NCBI GenBank assembly: GCA_965153455.1
Contig: OZ234495.1
Location: forward strand, 21,386,875 to 21,450,874
Direction: 5' to 3'
DNA: 64,000 bases
Source of the DNA: Sphagnum compactum
Taxonomy: Eukaryota; Bryophyta; Sphagnopsida; Sphagnales
Part shown: positions 47,951-61,500 of the stretch, in pieces
Numbering within the stretch: position 1 is the first letter of the stretch
Layout: the number at the start of each line of letters is the position of its first letter
Program-made: the position numbers and the translations under genes
The notes under the pieces: generated by a model
Seen by the model: only the letters and a program-made list of their open reading frames with translations
Told to the model about the DNA's origin: nothing
Database searches by the model: none

Positions 47951-50900
47951 TTCATCAACCTAACCCTAGGCAAACAAGTTTGAAAATAAAAAATAAATTC
48001 CATTTTGAGGGAATTTTGATAATAAGGTTCAATTTTGATTGTTAAAAAATACATAACTACTATTTAATTAAAATTTTAAAGAAAAAAATCACATTTATCT
48101 TTATTATTTCATTCTCTAACACATATTTAATCATTATAAACAACTTGAAATGGAATTCAATGTGAATTGTTCAATTTTTTAACAATCTAGTAGGTTTACT
48201 AGTCTATATTTTTGAACTTCAAAAGTTCACTATTGACAATATGTACATTATTTTCAAAATAATTCTGTAGATGTTTCCATAATCAAGTTGTTAATCTAGA
48301 ACCAATTGTCAATTTGCAAGTTTAAGGTCTTGTTCTTTGCCACAACCATCAAAGCACAATGCACTCTAATAAAATCAACAATGTGACACCAAAAGTGAGC
48401 TACTATATCTTCCATTCATCCATTAGATTACGAAAGCAAAAACAACAAATGAATGTTTGCCTAACAAGTCGCTTGTTGGAAAATTGAACCCCAATTCTTC
48501 ATTAAAAAACTATGCCTCCTACAACACAATCGCTTGCCCAAGCCACACAAAATCACCCACCCTACACAAACAAGGATTGTGTCACAATGTGGCCTTGCCA
48601 TTTACATTAAAAAATATCTTAAGGCAAAAGAATAATTATGGAAACTCAAATATTTCACCATGCAAAATATAATCTTCAAAAATCCTCCAAAAGAAACCAA
48701 AATCCTTCAAGATATTATAACTTTATAACTATCTCAAGTTTCAACACAAGCCAAAATATCATCTTTCAAAAATCCTCATATAAAAATAGACCTATTACCT
48801 AGTAGGGGCCAAAATTCCTTAAGCTATTATACTTTATAATGAATCTAAACACAATATCCAAGGCAAGGCCAACAAAACAATTATAAAGGATAACCATGTT
48901 ACCGATTGCACAAAAGATTTAACAATAGCATCCAAATTCATCATAAGACATGAATGCATATAAAAATAGCAAAATGACATTGATAAGTTATGCTTGCAAG
49001 CAACAAGTCTCAAGAGTCCAACCTCAAGGTGAGAGTTTAGAGAAGACTAGATTGGGAGGCGAGACGCTATCTATCCCCCATTGAGCACTGTTCGGCGCCC
49101 TTTCTAGGCCTAACAATGCAACCCTGAGAACCGTGTGGTTCTATCGCAAGGTTTTCATTTTTAAAAAATTTCTTGACTGTTGATATTCTAGAACTACAAA
49201 AGAAAACATTGTGCTTACTGCTGAAATCTATGCCAGTGGTTGGAGCCATCTCTGCAAAGAGAGTGGACCTGGTTTAGAATCTAGGGCACAACCACAAAAC
49301 ATTAGTGCAAAATATTGGAAACGAAAAACAAGTTCATAGTTTTTGCAGACATGTAGAGCAGTTAAAACCACACAACCACAAAACATACATGTAGAATATT
49401 GGAAACAAAAAACAAAAAGAACAAGTTCAAAGTTTTTGCAGGCATGTAGAACATTAAAAACTGCGCAATTTGATTTTATGAGGAATTGTGCAGGAGCAGA
49501 AAACATGTGCAAGAATACAAGCAAAAAAAATGCCAAACAGAGCTTGATGCGAGGTAGATAACGTCTCACGATTGGGAGTGCCTGTAGTTGCCAATAGCAA
49601 CCCCCTTGAAATTGTTGCAATAGACTATAAAATGCCAACACTTAAAAAATTATGTTAAAAGTCACATCCATATTTGATCTTTTCTTCCTTCCATGCTTTG
49701 TACCACTTCTGCATATGAGAAATTTTTAAGTGTATAAAATTGTTGCACAAAAGTCCAAGTGCACATTGAGACAATTACAAAAGCTTGGATTTCATAAACA
49801 CAAGGGTGCTAAAAGTCCATTCATCTTCCATGGACCCAAAAGTTTGGAGCATGAAATCTTAGCCAGCTTAATGAACTCTAAATTTTCTTGTTTTAACATT
49901 GGCAAGGCCTCAACAATTTGCCACTACCAAGTGACATGATTCATTGCCTTCTTGTCCAGTTCCAAAATTGTGCAACATGATTACTTTAATTTTAACATAC
50001 TTGTTTGTAAGTAAGTTTTGAGAATCCAACATAGCAAGTACTAAGACCCCAATGTCTCCCACCTGCTTAAAGACATCAAAATGAGCTTTTCAAATGGATA
50101 GATTTATGAGAAAAGTATTCTTAGCATCAAGTAGTACCCAATATTGAGAATAGATGATGCGCCATGCATTCACAAGATCTTGATTTGGAACTGCATAATG
50201 GACTCATAATTTGGGAACAACATAATCAACTAAAAACAACTTTAGAGACTGGTATGAAGGTCCTTGCTTTTGCACCTTTTGTATGCAATCAATATTCACA
50301 ACCATTTAAAAACAATAAGCCAATAACTCACCCCTATTGCTTAGTCTATCAATCGCATAAGTTTAATCACATCCAAAGTTTGTGACCAAACCTTGTTGAG
50401 TAACACGAAAGCATCATCCAAATATTTCACCAAAAGATTTATCTATAACATTTGGGTTAGTTTCACAAAATCAGTCATGAAATCACATATAAAACCATCC
50501 CTGGCTTAGCAACTTTAATTAACACATACATGATGTGATGAAGTGACATCAAACAATGTAATGCAAGCATGATGTCAAAGTCAAGCAGACTTTCAATGTT
50601 TGTCTTGATTGCAATAGATCTTGTTTCTGAAACATGCACACCACCAAAACATGATATTCACATAACACTCTTGTAGTTGGTGACAACATATTCTTGATCA
50701 GCAGTCAACATTCTGAAGGATTTTAAGCCCCTTGATCTCAAAGACCTCTGCCAGCTTCTTCAGTTCCAATGTTTGGCTGCTTAGCAGGAGCTTGAACTAT
50801 GCATACATTGCCTACTACCTAGTTACCTATGTTTGCCTGCATGATAATGGATGCGATCATAAACTGACAAGAGTTGCTCAGAAAGTGTCAGAACATCACC

Positions 50901-52333
50901 TTTGTAACAAATATCAGAGACAAGCTGCCATGACTATCCACTGACTTCATTAGCTCCTGACAGTGGAAGCAGATAAGTACATAACAATCAGCCAAAAATT
51001 TCAGGCAAACCATTGACAAAAACATCAGCATCCCTGAGTTTCTACCTCATTTCTGAAAGCAATGCTGTTAACTCACTCCCGATGATGGCTAGCTTTCAAG
51101 AAACATAGCAAATTAAAAAATCCAGAGTATCCTGGTTCAAGCTGCTGCAGCCTTCTGAAGGTATACTTCAATTCATTTTAGCTTATTTCTGTCACAACCA
51201 ACCATCTAAACCTAAGGCATAGAAAGACCTACATAGAGGGTAGTGGCGGGGGCCAACTGCAACCTGAATATATCCTTGAAGCACACCACGGGTAATACTC
51301 ACTCTACCAAATTTGTCATCCTGGCTTATATGGTGATCCATGAGCACATCCTAGAAATAAACCCTGTAAAACTCTCATTTTCTGCAATGCCTGAGTGATG
51401 ACTTTCAAGGCCCGACATAAATATGCTAAGGGCTCCTACAAGGCCAACAGCAGTTCACTTAGAAATGCATGACAATTGTTTAAAAATGGTTGGTTGCTAT
51501 CGAATATTCTCCATTGCCAGGGATGAGGGAGATATTGAGCTCTGGTCAAGCAAACTGCCTGCAACACATCTTTCACCTCATTACACTAGTAAGAAAGAGG
51601 CCTTCACACCTGCCACTGATCAAAAGCAACAAATGACAATGACTTTCAAGGTGTGTGAACTTTGGACTTAAGCGTTCAACATTGCAGTTGATGGGACAAT
51701 GAAATGAGTGAGTATGACTTCTGCTAAGGCATCCACCACCCATGGAGCGCAATTGAGCTCCATTGGATGCCATCTCCTAGACAAGTCTGTTCATGAATAG
51801 ACATCCTTTTTCAAGCACAGTAATTACAAACACTTTGTGTATTGAACAGGTTGCAGTACTTTCACTGCATTTATGAGATGATGCAGAGAAGAGTAGAAAA
51901 AGCCACAGCATCACCAATGTCTGAGACATGGGCTTCCCCTTTCTCTTTGTCATGACTAATTTAAATACTCTTTTCACAATAAAATCCATACTAACATCCA
52001 TGTCTAACTGTCAAAATCATTCAATGTCTCCAAGACTATTCCAGGGAGAAGTCCACCGCACCTTGATGGTAATGTGTACAGTATTACCATGCAGACCAAG
52101 TTGTCCATATTTTTCGCCGTTGATCAGAGAATCCAAGGACATGCTGATGACAAAGAGCTCCTGTCAACTTAGATAAAACCTGGAAAGGGGGAAGTGCAGT
52201 CTGGCATGCTGTCTTCTGAAAAGCATGAACACGTATCCACACCTATCCTGAGCTACTGAAGGCCAATCTTTAGTTCTTGTTGGGAATCAAAAGTTGAAAT
52301 TGGTGTTGCCAGCAAGCAGATTGAACCTCTTAT
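47951..52333. other. Gene-free stretch, including the 3' flank of RTF2
   Basis: No protein family recognised. A partial duplication lies at 48676-48830 (TTCAAAAATCCTC at 48675 and 48766) and a clearer one at 49287-49463. From about 50.6 kb towards RTF2 the composition becomes gene-like (less AT-rich). This may be RTF2 3' UTR or an unrecognised transcript; I found no conserved motif. Confidence 0.4.
49287..49463. repeat. Tandem duplication, 84/93-bp units
   Basis: CACAACCACAAAACAT at 49287 and 49371, with AATATTGGAAAC, AACAAGTTCA, AGTTTTTGCAG and CATGTAGA in both. Both unit lengths are multiples of three. On the minus strand a 137-residue frame (49228-49641) repeats CKN[FY]ELV..FQY..MFCGC. 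No family is known to me, so it is not called a gene. Confidence 0.75.
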
Positions 52334-53673
52334 TCAATTTCTTCCAAGTGGAAGGGATCGACAAGAATATGTTTCTTTGAATGTCCCTTTACTGGAAGAT
52401 GTAAAGATTGAGGCATAAACTGACTTTGTTGCATTTGCAGGTATATGCTCCGATGCTTTGTACTTTTTGACCACAGACACTAAGTCTGAACCTTTTGGCC
52501 TCATGACTGCTTCAAGAATTTGGCCACCTTTCCGCTTCATACCATTAACAGTGCCATGGGTCTCAGAATCTCCATTAGACTCCTCTACCAACAAAATTGT
52601 GGAGTCTGCTACAATCTCCTCTCCTAAAGCTATCTTCTCAGGTTTGATCTTCTTCTCCTTTTTGTCACGAATCCTGGCTTTGTCTGCCTCCATCCTCTCA
52701 CGCAATTTAAGCACCTATTGATCATGCAACACAAAGCACTTTGTCACTTACCCTAATACAATCACTGAACTGAGAACAGGTGCCTAATCACTGTAGTCTC
52801 CAGAATCTGACAGCATCTGAGGACCCTCTGAGTAATCTAACAGGCAATTCCTAACAGACCTAACTAGCCACAGAAAACGAAACTAAGCTGATGAGTGTGC
52901 CGTGCACTTACCTCATCTTCATTTCCATTTATTGGCACCCTGTCTGCATCAGTGAAAGGCATGTGACAGACAGCACAAGAAGTGGAATCTACTTCTTTCA
53001 TCGCACGAGCACTCAACACATGCCCACACTTCCGCAGAGCATAGAACTTGAACTTGCCGTTGAATTCCTGGCCTGTTATAGGACATTGAAACTTTGCACT
53101 AGTGCGCTCATCATCAGGATTAATACCAGGGATCGGAGTCAAATGGATGGTAATCAGATCTTTGAGTCCTTTGATGTATTGTAATTTCTTCGGCAATGAT
53201 TTTGAAATCAAAGCACTCACAACCGCTTCCTTGTTGTACAGATTTCCCAGCCCATCAATCACACAAGGAGGTTTCAAAGGCTCAGACGATACTGTACAGT
53301 TGGTGAACTTGGCGAGCTTGACCTCATTGGGATCCACTTTATCCGGTTTCTTCACTGCGTACATGTTCAAGTAACAATCCCTCGATTCTGCACCCGTCGC
53401 TCCACCATCGCCGCCCCCCCCTCGCATCCTGATTCCTAACCCTAGCGTACTATGCCTCTCAATTCCGCAGTCCATAACGCACCAGTCATCTCTCAGAGGC
53501 TTCCCTGCCATGGAAAGATACACAGCATCCTCGCCGCTGCAAGACGATAACATCCTCCTCGGTAATACCATGCACTTCACCTGACCGAGAGTATGGTATG
53601 GCTGCACATCCACTGCCACTGTCGCGCCATCCCCCATCTTCACGAACACCTGCATCTCTGCCATCGAACTCAT
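52334..53673 (-). CDS. RTF2: Replication termination factor 2 (RTF2), two exons
   Basis: Exon 1 is 53673-52912 (donor GAG|GTAAGT), exon 2 is 52714-52334 (acceptor CAATAG|GTG). Phase-0 intron, 197 bp. Product 380 residues. The start is the first ATG in frame (MSSMAEMQVFVK); the frame is open further upstream but has no ATG. Residues about 7-86 form a ubiquitin-like domain ending LGIRMRGG, as ubiquitin ends LVLRLRGG; a UBL at this place is typical of plant RTF2. Next comes the Rtf2 domain: C126, CVIDGLGNLYNKEA, then the RING-like ligands FQCPITG, KCGH and C-x2-C (C233/C236), with linker NPDDERTSAKFQCP. Exon 2 encodes a basic region and the family's C-terminal SVYASIF..SS motif. Known: fission yeast Rtf2 acts at fork barriers, human RTF2 is removed from stalled forks, and Arabidopsis RTF2 is needed for pre-mRNA splicing and embryo viability. 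The gene looks intact and functional. Confidence 0.96.
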
Positions 53674-53764
53674 CACTCTCACGCCTTCTCGCTTCCTTTT
53701 GCTCTTCCTTGTACTTCCCCGACCCCGCCTCCCAACACCAAAAACCCAAAAACAAAACAAAACA

Positions 53765-53773
53765 AAACCCTAA
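53765..53773 (+). promoter_or_regulatory. Telo-box (AAACCCTAA) in RTF2 5' flank
   Basis: Exact AAACCCTAA 92 nt upstream of the RTF2 ATG, probably in the leader or core promoter. Known: this motif is common in plant promoters and leaders of replication, ribosomal and cell-cycle genes. A second copy lies 200 nt further up. Confidence 0.5.
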
Positions 53774-53976
53774 CAAAACGCGATATCTTCTATGTACCTA
53801 TCTATCGATTATCTATCGCACCCGAATAGGTAGACGAACAACGATAGTGGAAAACACTCTCTCCAAGAAGTCGCTTCGTTATTAAGCAACTTTCCTTTTC
53901 TCTCCCCCTTCATACAAACGCAAACTTCTAGCCTTCGTCAGTAGCGGCAATAACAACGATCCTCCCTTCACGCAGC

Positions 53977-53985
53977 AAACCCTAA
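53977..53985 (+). promoter_or_regulatory. Second telo-box (AAACCCTAA) upstream of RTF2
   Basis: Exact copy of the motif about 300 nt upstream of the RTF2 start codon. Confidence 0.5.
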
Positions 53986-54241
53986 TGTGCAATTTCCCTT
54001 GTCCTTTCCAACACAACACCAGCTCCGACACAACAAAGAGCATGTGAAGTTCATCCAATACACGTGGGCAGTGATTTATTTATTTTCCTAGCGAACTTTC
54101 GCCATTTTGCGAAAAATATTTTGAAAAAAGAATATTCAGTCGCAAATAAAAATTCCCTGTTTTTAAACCATTTCGCCAAAAATATCCACAATTGCCTACA
54201 ATGTGAAAGGCTGCTTAAGATTTTCTATTTCACATTATAAA

Positions 54242-54305
54242 TCTCGTCATATTTGGCTAAATATACTTATGATTGATTGCCACTTGAGCAACATTACAAA
54301 ATTGA
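54242..54305. repeat. Dispersed repeat block, copy 3 of 3
   Basis: Reads CGTCATATTTGGCTAAATAT, ATGATTGATTGCCACTTGAG and AACATTACAAAATTGATG; same order as 7597-7655 and 31058-31116. It lies about 570-630 nt upstream of the RTF2 start codon. Confidence 0.6.
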
Positions 54306-55398
54306 TGAAAAAAAAATATTGCACGGGGGGTACCTGTGGGAAAAAGGAAAAATGAAAAAATTAGAGTGCAGCTTGTTAGACAAGGGTTGTAGGATTATGG
54401 TAGAACTTAAAACAAAATGAAATAGATGATCCTTGGAATAGGCCTGTGTGTAGGTGTGAAGAAAAATGAGATTCTTACAAATGGTAGTTCAGATTGTTTT
54501 GTCTGAGTTATCTCGAATGAACTAACCTCGGAGTATGGCAAGTTCAACATTTCAGCAGCAAATAATAATTTTATTTTGAAGATTCCATTTTGAAAAATAG
54601 GATATGCCAGAGATTCAGGGGGAAAAAAACTACAAAATCTTCACAAAATCTTCTTCATATATATATATATATATAATTATTTTTTATTTTTGAAAATTTG
54701 AACATTCCTAGAAATAATTCCAAATGGTCTATTGGAGTTGGTTTTTAAAGAGCAACTTTACATTTCATAAGTCATCCTTTTGGATGACAATTCTAGGAGA
54801 CCATTCTAGGGTAAAACCCATCATATTTGGTTTTTCATATCATCATATTTCAATTGCTACATGAAAAAATGAATGCTTTTCCTCCTCCAACAAAAAATTG
54901 CTGTGCAAAATAAATATCAGACAATGAATTCCCAATAAATTGTCTTGCAATGTGAATATCAAACAAAACAAAACAACAAATTAATATCTTGTAAATGATC
55001 AAAACAATGCGAAATCCAAATTCTCTTGCAAAATAATCAAATTACACAAAAACACTAATTGTGGAATGCAACATGAATATTACACAACACCAAATTCACA
55101 CAAAAATTCTAATGAGAAATTTGATTGTGTAATTTAATAGTTATTGTCAAAACATGATGAGTAAAATCAACACACAAAATTGTCATGACATAATCATAAA
55201 TTATTCATAACATCATGATGGATAAACACAAATTGTCATAACATAATTTGACATCATAAATTGTCTTCTATTACTTTGAGGGTGTTGATTAATTTGAAGA
55301 GCTTACAATTGTAGGTTGAACACCCACCTTACAAATACCCACCTCACAAATTATGGATAAGCAAAAAATTGGTAAATTGCAATTTGGCATCCATAAGT

Positions 55399-55492
55399 GG
55401 AAATCTATATGATCATGGATTTTTTTTTGATATTATAGGATTCAAGGGAATGAAAATATATTAATATTCTAACCTTATGTCAATTTCATTGT
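55399..55492 (+). repeat. Direct repeat, left copy (partner at 57627-57722)
   Basis: GGAAATCTATATGATCATGG, TTTTTGATATTAT, TATATTAATATTCTAACCTT and GTCAAT are shared in order with the partner. Flanks differ on both sides, so the pair is a short dispersed element and not an LTR. Confidence 0.7.
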
Positions 55493-55766
55493 TTCTAGTA
55501 GAATTTTTTTTCCCCAATTTTGTGAGGTAAATGCATATCCATCATCCACAAAATGAGCCAAATTTGGTTAAAGGCTAAATAAAAATATAACTTTTTAAAA
55601 TCTTGATTTTTTGGGGAGACCTCTAAAAATGTAATCATTAGTTTCTAAATATGGAAACTTCAAACTTTTTTTCCTCAAATATTGCAACTTTGGTCCAAAT
55701 TTTCCCCAAAAAATCCTTAAATTATACCCTTGACATTAGATTTTTTCTTTGCACCACAATTTGAAA

Positions 55767-55827
55767 ATCTCCCCCCACCCCCCCCCCCCCCCGCCCCACC
55801 CCCCAAAAAAAAAAAAAAAAAAAAAAC
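55767..55827. repeat. C-rich run followed by 22-base A run
   Basis: CTCCCCCCACCCC then about 18 C, CGCCCCACCCCCC, then A. Likely polymerase or assembly trouble spot. Confidence 0.85.
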
Positions 55828-57626
55828 TAGTAAGGTGGAAAAATGTGGAATTAAATCTCATTCTCGAATCATTTGAAGTGCATTTAAGAATTCATTAAGC
55901 AAAAAAAATGTTACACTGTTTAATGATTGTTTTTGAAACCATGATTTCATATTTGTTCAAGGTTCTATTATGGCAAATTGACAACACATTCATGTGAAGA
56001 AATTAACCATTTTCAACATCGGACAAAAAAAATTACCCAAAAATGTGAAAAACAAAACAATCATTACCATTTTTATTTTATTTTCAAATTTGTGAAGTAG
56101 GTGGGTTGGAAATCATTCTTAAGGAGACTTTGCCAAATTTGCCTAAAAATTAGAAGGACAAGTGGAAAACTCCAAAATTCCTCCTATAATTAACAACTTA
56201 TTGGAAATTACTATGTAAGTGTAATAAGGAATTGTCTTTCAAGGGATTTGGACCTTTGCTTCATGGATCCAAAAACCTTTTCACCCCCCAAGTGTGAGTG
56301 TATATTACAAAAAAAAAACTTGAGGTGTATCCTACAACCAGTGCCACCATTTGTGCAAGGTCACCAAACTAACTTGCTCTATGTAAATGGAATTCATTGC
56401 TATCCAAACCACACCAACCACCCATCAAGTACTGCTTATACAATGCTTGAAATTAAACCCATGCTTGAAGTCATTGAAGGTTAAACATACAAGAAACACC
56501 CCTCTTCCCAAATTATTAGAGCCAAATGTTATGGACCGTTTCTAACAAATTACCAATTGGCATGTCTTCCACATTGAACTTCTACAAAGATTTCAAGGAC
56601 TTGCAATAAGAACACATCATGCAAAATACAAAACTTTTGTAGAATTCAAGGCATGGGTGAAATGAAATACACATATTAGATAAAAAATCATACATGTAAC
56701 ATGAATCTTCCCCTTTGCTTCACACAAAAGTGTCAAAAACTCAACCAATTTCCATGTTCATGAACTCCACTTTTGATTACAACCCCAAATGAGTACCACC
56801 AACACTAAGTTATAACATACCAAACATTTGCTTCTTCCAGAGACTTGACGTTCTTATGTTCAAAACATAGAACCTTATGTTGTTCTTGGAAATTTGGTGT
56901 GATCAACTATTGAGCATGCTTGTCCAATGATTAAGTCTAATGAAACAAGCAAATCTTTTCCTTGACCATTTTCATAATGGGAATTCTAATACCATATAAA
57001 ATTTTCTTATGCATTATCTACAATGAAGCCTGTAAAATTGGGTTTAATATCATTATGCTTCGACATAACTTCATTGAACTTCCTCCATAACACACATTGA
57101 GCAATCATGTCCTTTCATTACCTGTCGTAAATTGCGATGGTCATGACTTTGCAATAAACCAAATCATAGACATGGCACACAATGGTTGTCCAACCTTCAC
57201 TATTACAAATCATGGTTTTTAAAAAGGTTCAAATTAACTAATTTGTCATTTTTTATCAATGAAAATGTACATTTTGACTAAAGACCAATGGTTTGAATGA
57301 CACATGTATTTTTTATGGATCAATTTGACTATAGTGGTTTATTTAACTTGGGCTCCACGCTATTACACACTACCAGTGACAATAAACTTTTACATGCATT
57401 TGGAATAATTTCCTTACATTTTCTATTTTTGATTATATTGAAATCTCAATAACAAATTTGTTTAATATTCATCAATAACCCCCTATATTATTATGCTGCA
57501 ATTTAAGTTATAATAACATTATTAGGTGATTATAATTTAATCGATACAATTTTATTTTTTAACATTTTCAATTGGTGAAGATCGAATACCATGTTTTAAA
57601 ATTAATGGAAGTTGAAAGGATTTCAT

Positions 57627-57722
57627 GGAAATCTATATGATCATAAAATTTTGTTTTGATATTGTAAAAATCGAGGAACAAATGGAAGTATATTAATATT
57701 CCAACCTTATTAATTGTCAATG
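57627..57722 (+). repeat. Direct repeat, right copy (partner at 55399-55492)
   Basis: GGAAATCTATATGATCATAA, TTTTGATATTGT, TATATTAATATTCCAACCTT and GTCAAT; see partner. Confidence 0.7.
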
Positions 57723-58229
57723 ATAGTGCAAAACATCACAAAGACTTAATAGATAGGAAAAAAATTGTTAGGTGGAATAATTTGTTTTCAACTCCTAATG
57801 TTAAACAATTGTCAAATTGTTATGGCCATGAATGTTGTAAAAACAAAACATAGCAAGCTTCCAATAGAAAGAAAATAAAGAGATTTCAAAATATGCATGC
57901 AACAAAAATTTAAAAAACAAAAAATCCAAAAGGTCATAACCATAGAAAAGGTCGTTATATAAAGATGTCATTCTAAGTAGTTATATAATAGACTTTGAGT
58001 TAAAATAATTCATTTTGACATATTATGGGAAGGAACATGGTAGGACGAAATATTATGGGAGCCTATTGTCATCCTACCTAAACCATCTCCAATGAAAATT
58101 CATCATCACTAGAACTAAACACACGTGTCAAATTTATACAACCTTAATAAAAAATGGCCAATGGTTTTTAACCAAATGGAACATTTAATCAAAATGGTCA
58201 ATGTTTTTTAATCAAATGTGACATGGTTT

Positions 58230-58585
58230 GTTACCCTATGTATCTACTTCATATCTATTCACCCACCTATTTATCTAACTAACTATTTACCTACCTATTA
58301 CCCACCCATTTATCTACCTATACCTTTTCACCTACTTACCTTTTTTTTAACCTTTGTATAACTTGCTTACTTTCTCACTCACCTACCTACCCACCCACTT
58401 ACTTACTTAAGATTAACAACCAAGTGTAACCGTTAGATTTACCAAAATTTAACCATTAGGTTTAGCTTAAATTTAACCAAAGTTTAGTTATTACGTTTAG
58501 CCACTAAGTTTAATCACTGTGTTTAGCCTCTAGATTTAATTAGTAGGTCTAACCAAGGTTTAGCCATTAAATTGAGCCACTCACT
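58230..58585. repeat. CTACCTATT array followed by TTTAGCCATTA-type minisatellite
   Basis: Up to about 58405 the words CACCTATTTATCTACC, CTTACTTTCTCACTCACCTACC dominate. From 58415 to 58580 a degenerate 16-20-bp unit repeats (AACCATTAGGTTTAGC, AACCAAAGTTTAG, AGCCACTAAGTTTAAT). Confidence 0.7.
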
Positions 58586-61500
58586 ATAAAAAAATTACAT
58601 TCATTGAAATCACATTGCCCTACAATTAAAGTTGAAAAAAAACTCATATATAACTATTGTGCAACTATTTATTGGGTATTGCAACTAATATGCAACTATC
58701 CCCTTGGAAATACAGGAAATAAATAAATTTCACATCAAAAAATTAGTTAATCACATTATAGTTGAAAGTGAGTTGAATTTGTACACATTGTACATACATC
58801 CATAATCAACCATGTTTGATTTTTTGAGGAATTACATTATAATTGCATATGACGACTATTTTAGAATTGTTGTAAATGTGCCATTAACACAACAACTATG
58901 GTACAACTAATGTATGATGTACATACATGTGATCATGCCACATGTTCACATTTCCACTGCCCATTATGGGATACATTTACAACTATTTTTTTATTACGAT
59001 TCCCATTGATACAACTAGTAGGACACTAATGTGCCATTATTAAATTAATAACATTTAGTTATGTTATGATTATTGTACAACAACTTATATATCAAGATAC
59101 TAATTCATATGTAATATTTTACAAAGAGTTATGGTTATAATAATTTAATTATTAGACATTAATTACATTTAATACATTTAATAGACTTAATTATTATGAA
59201 CATATTAGTTATACTAAATAATTGACTATTATTTTGAAGAAATAATGGTAATTCATATGATTCTTTATAAATTAATTAATTAATTAACTAATTGTGTTAA
59301 TTAGATTAAATAATATGGATGTATAAGAACAATAATTATTCACCAAATCATAATCATATAAATATTTATTTGAATTGGGGATACTTAATAATGAATTAAA
59401 TTGATTAATGAAAATAATTATATTTCATCAATAATTACTAGATCATTAATTATTTAAATGTGAAACTAAAAGCAATGTGTATATTATATTGAAAATTCAA
59501 TTTGGGTCTACATAGGGATATGCCTATTTATACCTTGATTTTTTACCCAAATTCATATTTATTTTTAAATAATTTATTTAATGTTAATATTCATTAATAT
59601 GTACTTTACTTAATTATTGTGAACTAACAACTTAAACTAAATAATTAACTATTAATGTGTATTATAAATCAATTTGATTCAAATAATTAGTTTTTAAATT
59701 AATTCAAATAACTAATAACATTTTTTAATTGTTAGATAATAAATGATAATTATATGAATTTATATAATTGATCATCTGATAATAAATTATCCAAAATCAA
59801 ATAACTAATTATTTGAAATAATTAATTAGCAAATTAAATGGTAAAAGTGCGATTCGTCCTATAATCAATTAAATTAAATTTATTACTTTAAATTTATTTA
59901 GTTAATTACTATAATTAATTATTTGATTGTGGGAAGTGTGAATTAGGAAGTATAATCATTAATATAAAAAAAATCATGTATTCTGAAAGTGATATCAAGG
60001 ATTTTACTTTTTTTGATCCGATGTCACCACCTATGGGAACCATTTTACTCCCCTATGTTACCTAGATTTGGCAACATGTGATTTAATAAGTTGATAATGT
60101 AAGTAGTTTGTTAAACTTAACAAGTGTCTTAACCTATAATATTAACCTAACCAGTTACTAAACCTGGTAAGTAATGATTGGGTGAAGAAAATAGGTTGAC
60201 ATGTTAATCAGTAGGTAATCTATAGAACCAATAATTGGACAAATAGTTAGGCAAGGTGTATTTTTTGAAATTTTGGATTGTTAGTTTAGCATTGACTAAA
60301 GACTGTTTATAATGGTCAGTTATGACTGTTGTATTTTGAAATGGCTAGTATAAGACTAGGAGGACAAACCTATTAAAAAGCTTTTGGATTTCATTTTCGA
60401 TTATGTGTTCAATCTCCATGTATGGAACATGGATCATTTTTCTATTAGCCATTTTTCCTTTAAACTTTGAGCAATATGTGTACATGTTAGTTTAAAAATT
60501 GTAATAATTTAAATTTTATTTTGTGTGTTGTATGTTCCTATTGCTATTTTAGGAACCTATTGTTGAAAAATCTAGAGGTAAAATAACTTTAATGAGAATA
60601 GAAAAACCCCATTAACACCCTAACACCAATGTCAATATTGGGATTAACTTAAGTGACCGCAACCACATCAACACTAGCAACAATTGCCTTCTCTTCAATG
60701 ATGAAAAACAAAATACGACATTACAGTTGTGTGAGGACATTATAGTTGTAAGAGGGGGATGATAATAAATGAAGGACTTATTTAAAGCATAACAAATGTT
60801 GGTTAACCAGGTTGTAGAAGTCTAGTGCCATAAGTATGCACACAATATAAAATTTAAGTTTTAGGTAGACAAACCAAATATTAATAAACCAATGATGAAG
60901 TTAATTAGGTGTACAAATGAACTTGTAAACACATTGCATATCGATTAACATAAGGCATTTGATTTGGTGTGCTAATAGCAAGCCAAGATGACAATGGCAA
61001 GAAATTGTGAAAGTGGTTAGGAAGTGGTTAGGAAGTGATTAATGGTAATTAGGAAGTAATCACCTACCAATGTATAAAGAAAGGCACAAAATTCAAATAG
61101 GAGTTTGCAATTTTGAAAGATGGAATAAGTGAACTAGGAAGATGTATTGTTGTAAATAAAGGAATTTCTTTTTTTGCTTGAATGTGTGTAGATTGTATGC
61201 ATGTAGGGATATTGTAGTAGATATAATACTAAGGATGACCATGAATAGTTGAGTTGCAAGGAAAGATAAAGATGCAACATTTGCAATGCATTCTTGGTTG
61301 GATATGGTACATTATTAGAAATCTCTAATCTATATATGTATGAACTTTTAAGGAATAAAGTGAAGCTTCAATTGCATCCTTAAAGTGTTAATATCTCATG
61401 AAACATGAAAATATGATTATTTAAGTAGTTGTAGTGCAATGTAAGGGGACATAATTTTGGCCAACAAGTATGTGGTACTTAGATGGACATGACAAACGCA

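Larger units (their letters stand above)
54306..58229. other. Gene-free AT-rich stretch
   Basis: No gene recognised. Contains a C-run plus A-run block (55770-55826) and a pair of direct repeats of about 95 bp: 55399-55492 and 57627-57722 share GGAAATCTATATGATCAT and AATATATTAATATTC or its variant. The repeats are 2.2 kb apart; the interval shows no retrotransposon protein motif. Confidence 0.45.

Noticed and set aside
53674-53760. Upstream extension of RTF2 (FCFWVFGVGRRGRG...)
   Set aside because: The frame is open but has no ATG; the first in-frame ATG is at 53673, right before the UBL domain.
58580-58640. CACTATAAAAAAATTAC as a further CACTA end
   Set aside because: Does not match the CACTACAACAAAA terminus and has no partner end.
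59150-59900. Possible replication origin or scaffold-attachment region
   Set aside because: Only AT-richness supports it; no specific motif.
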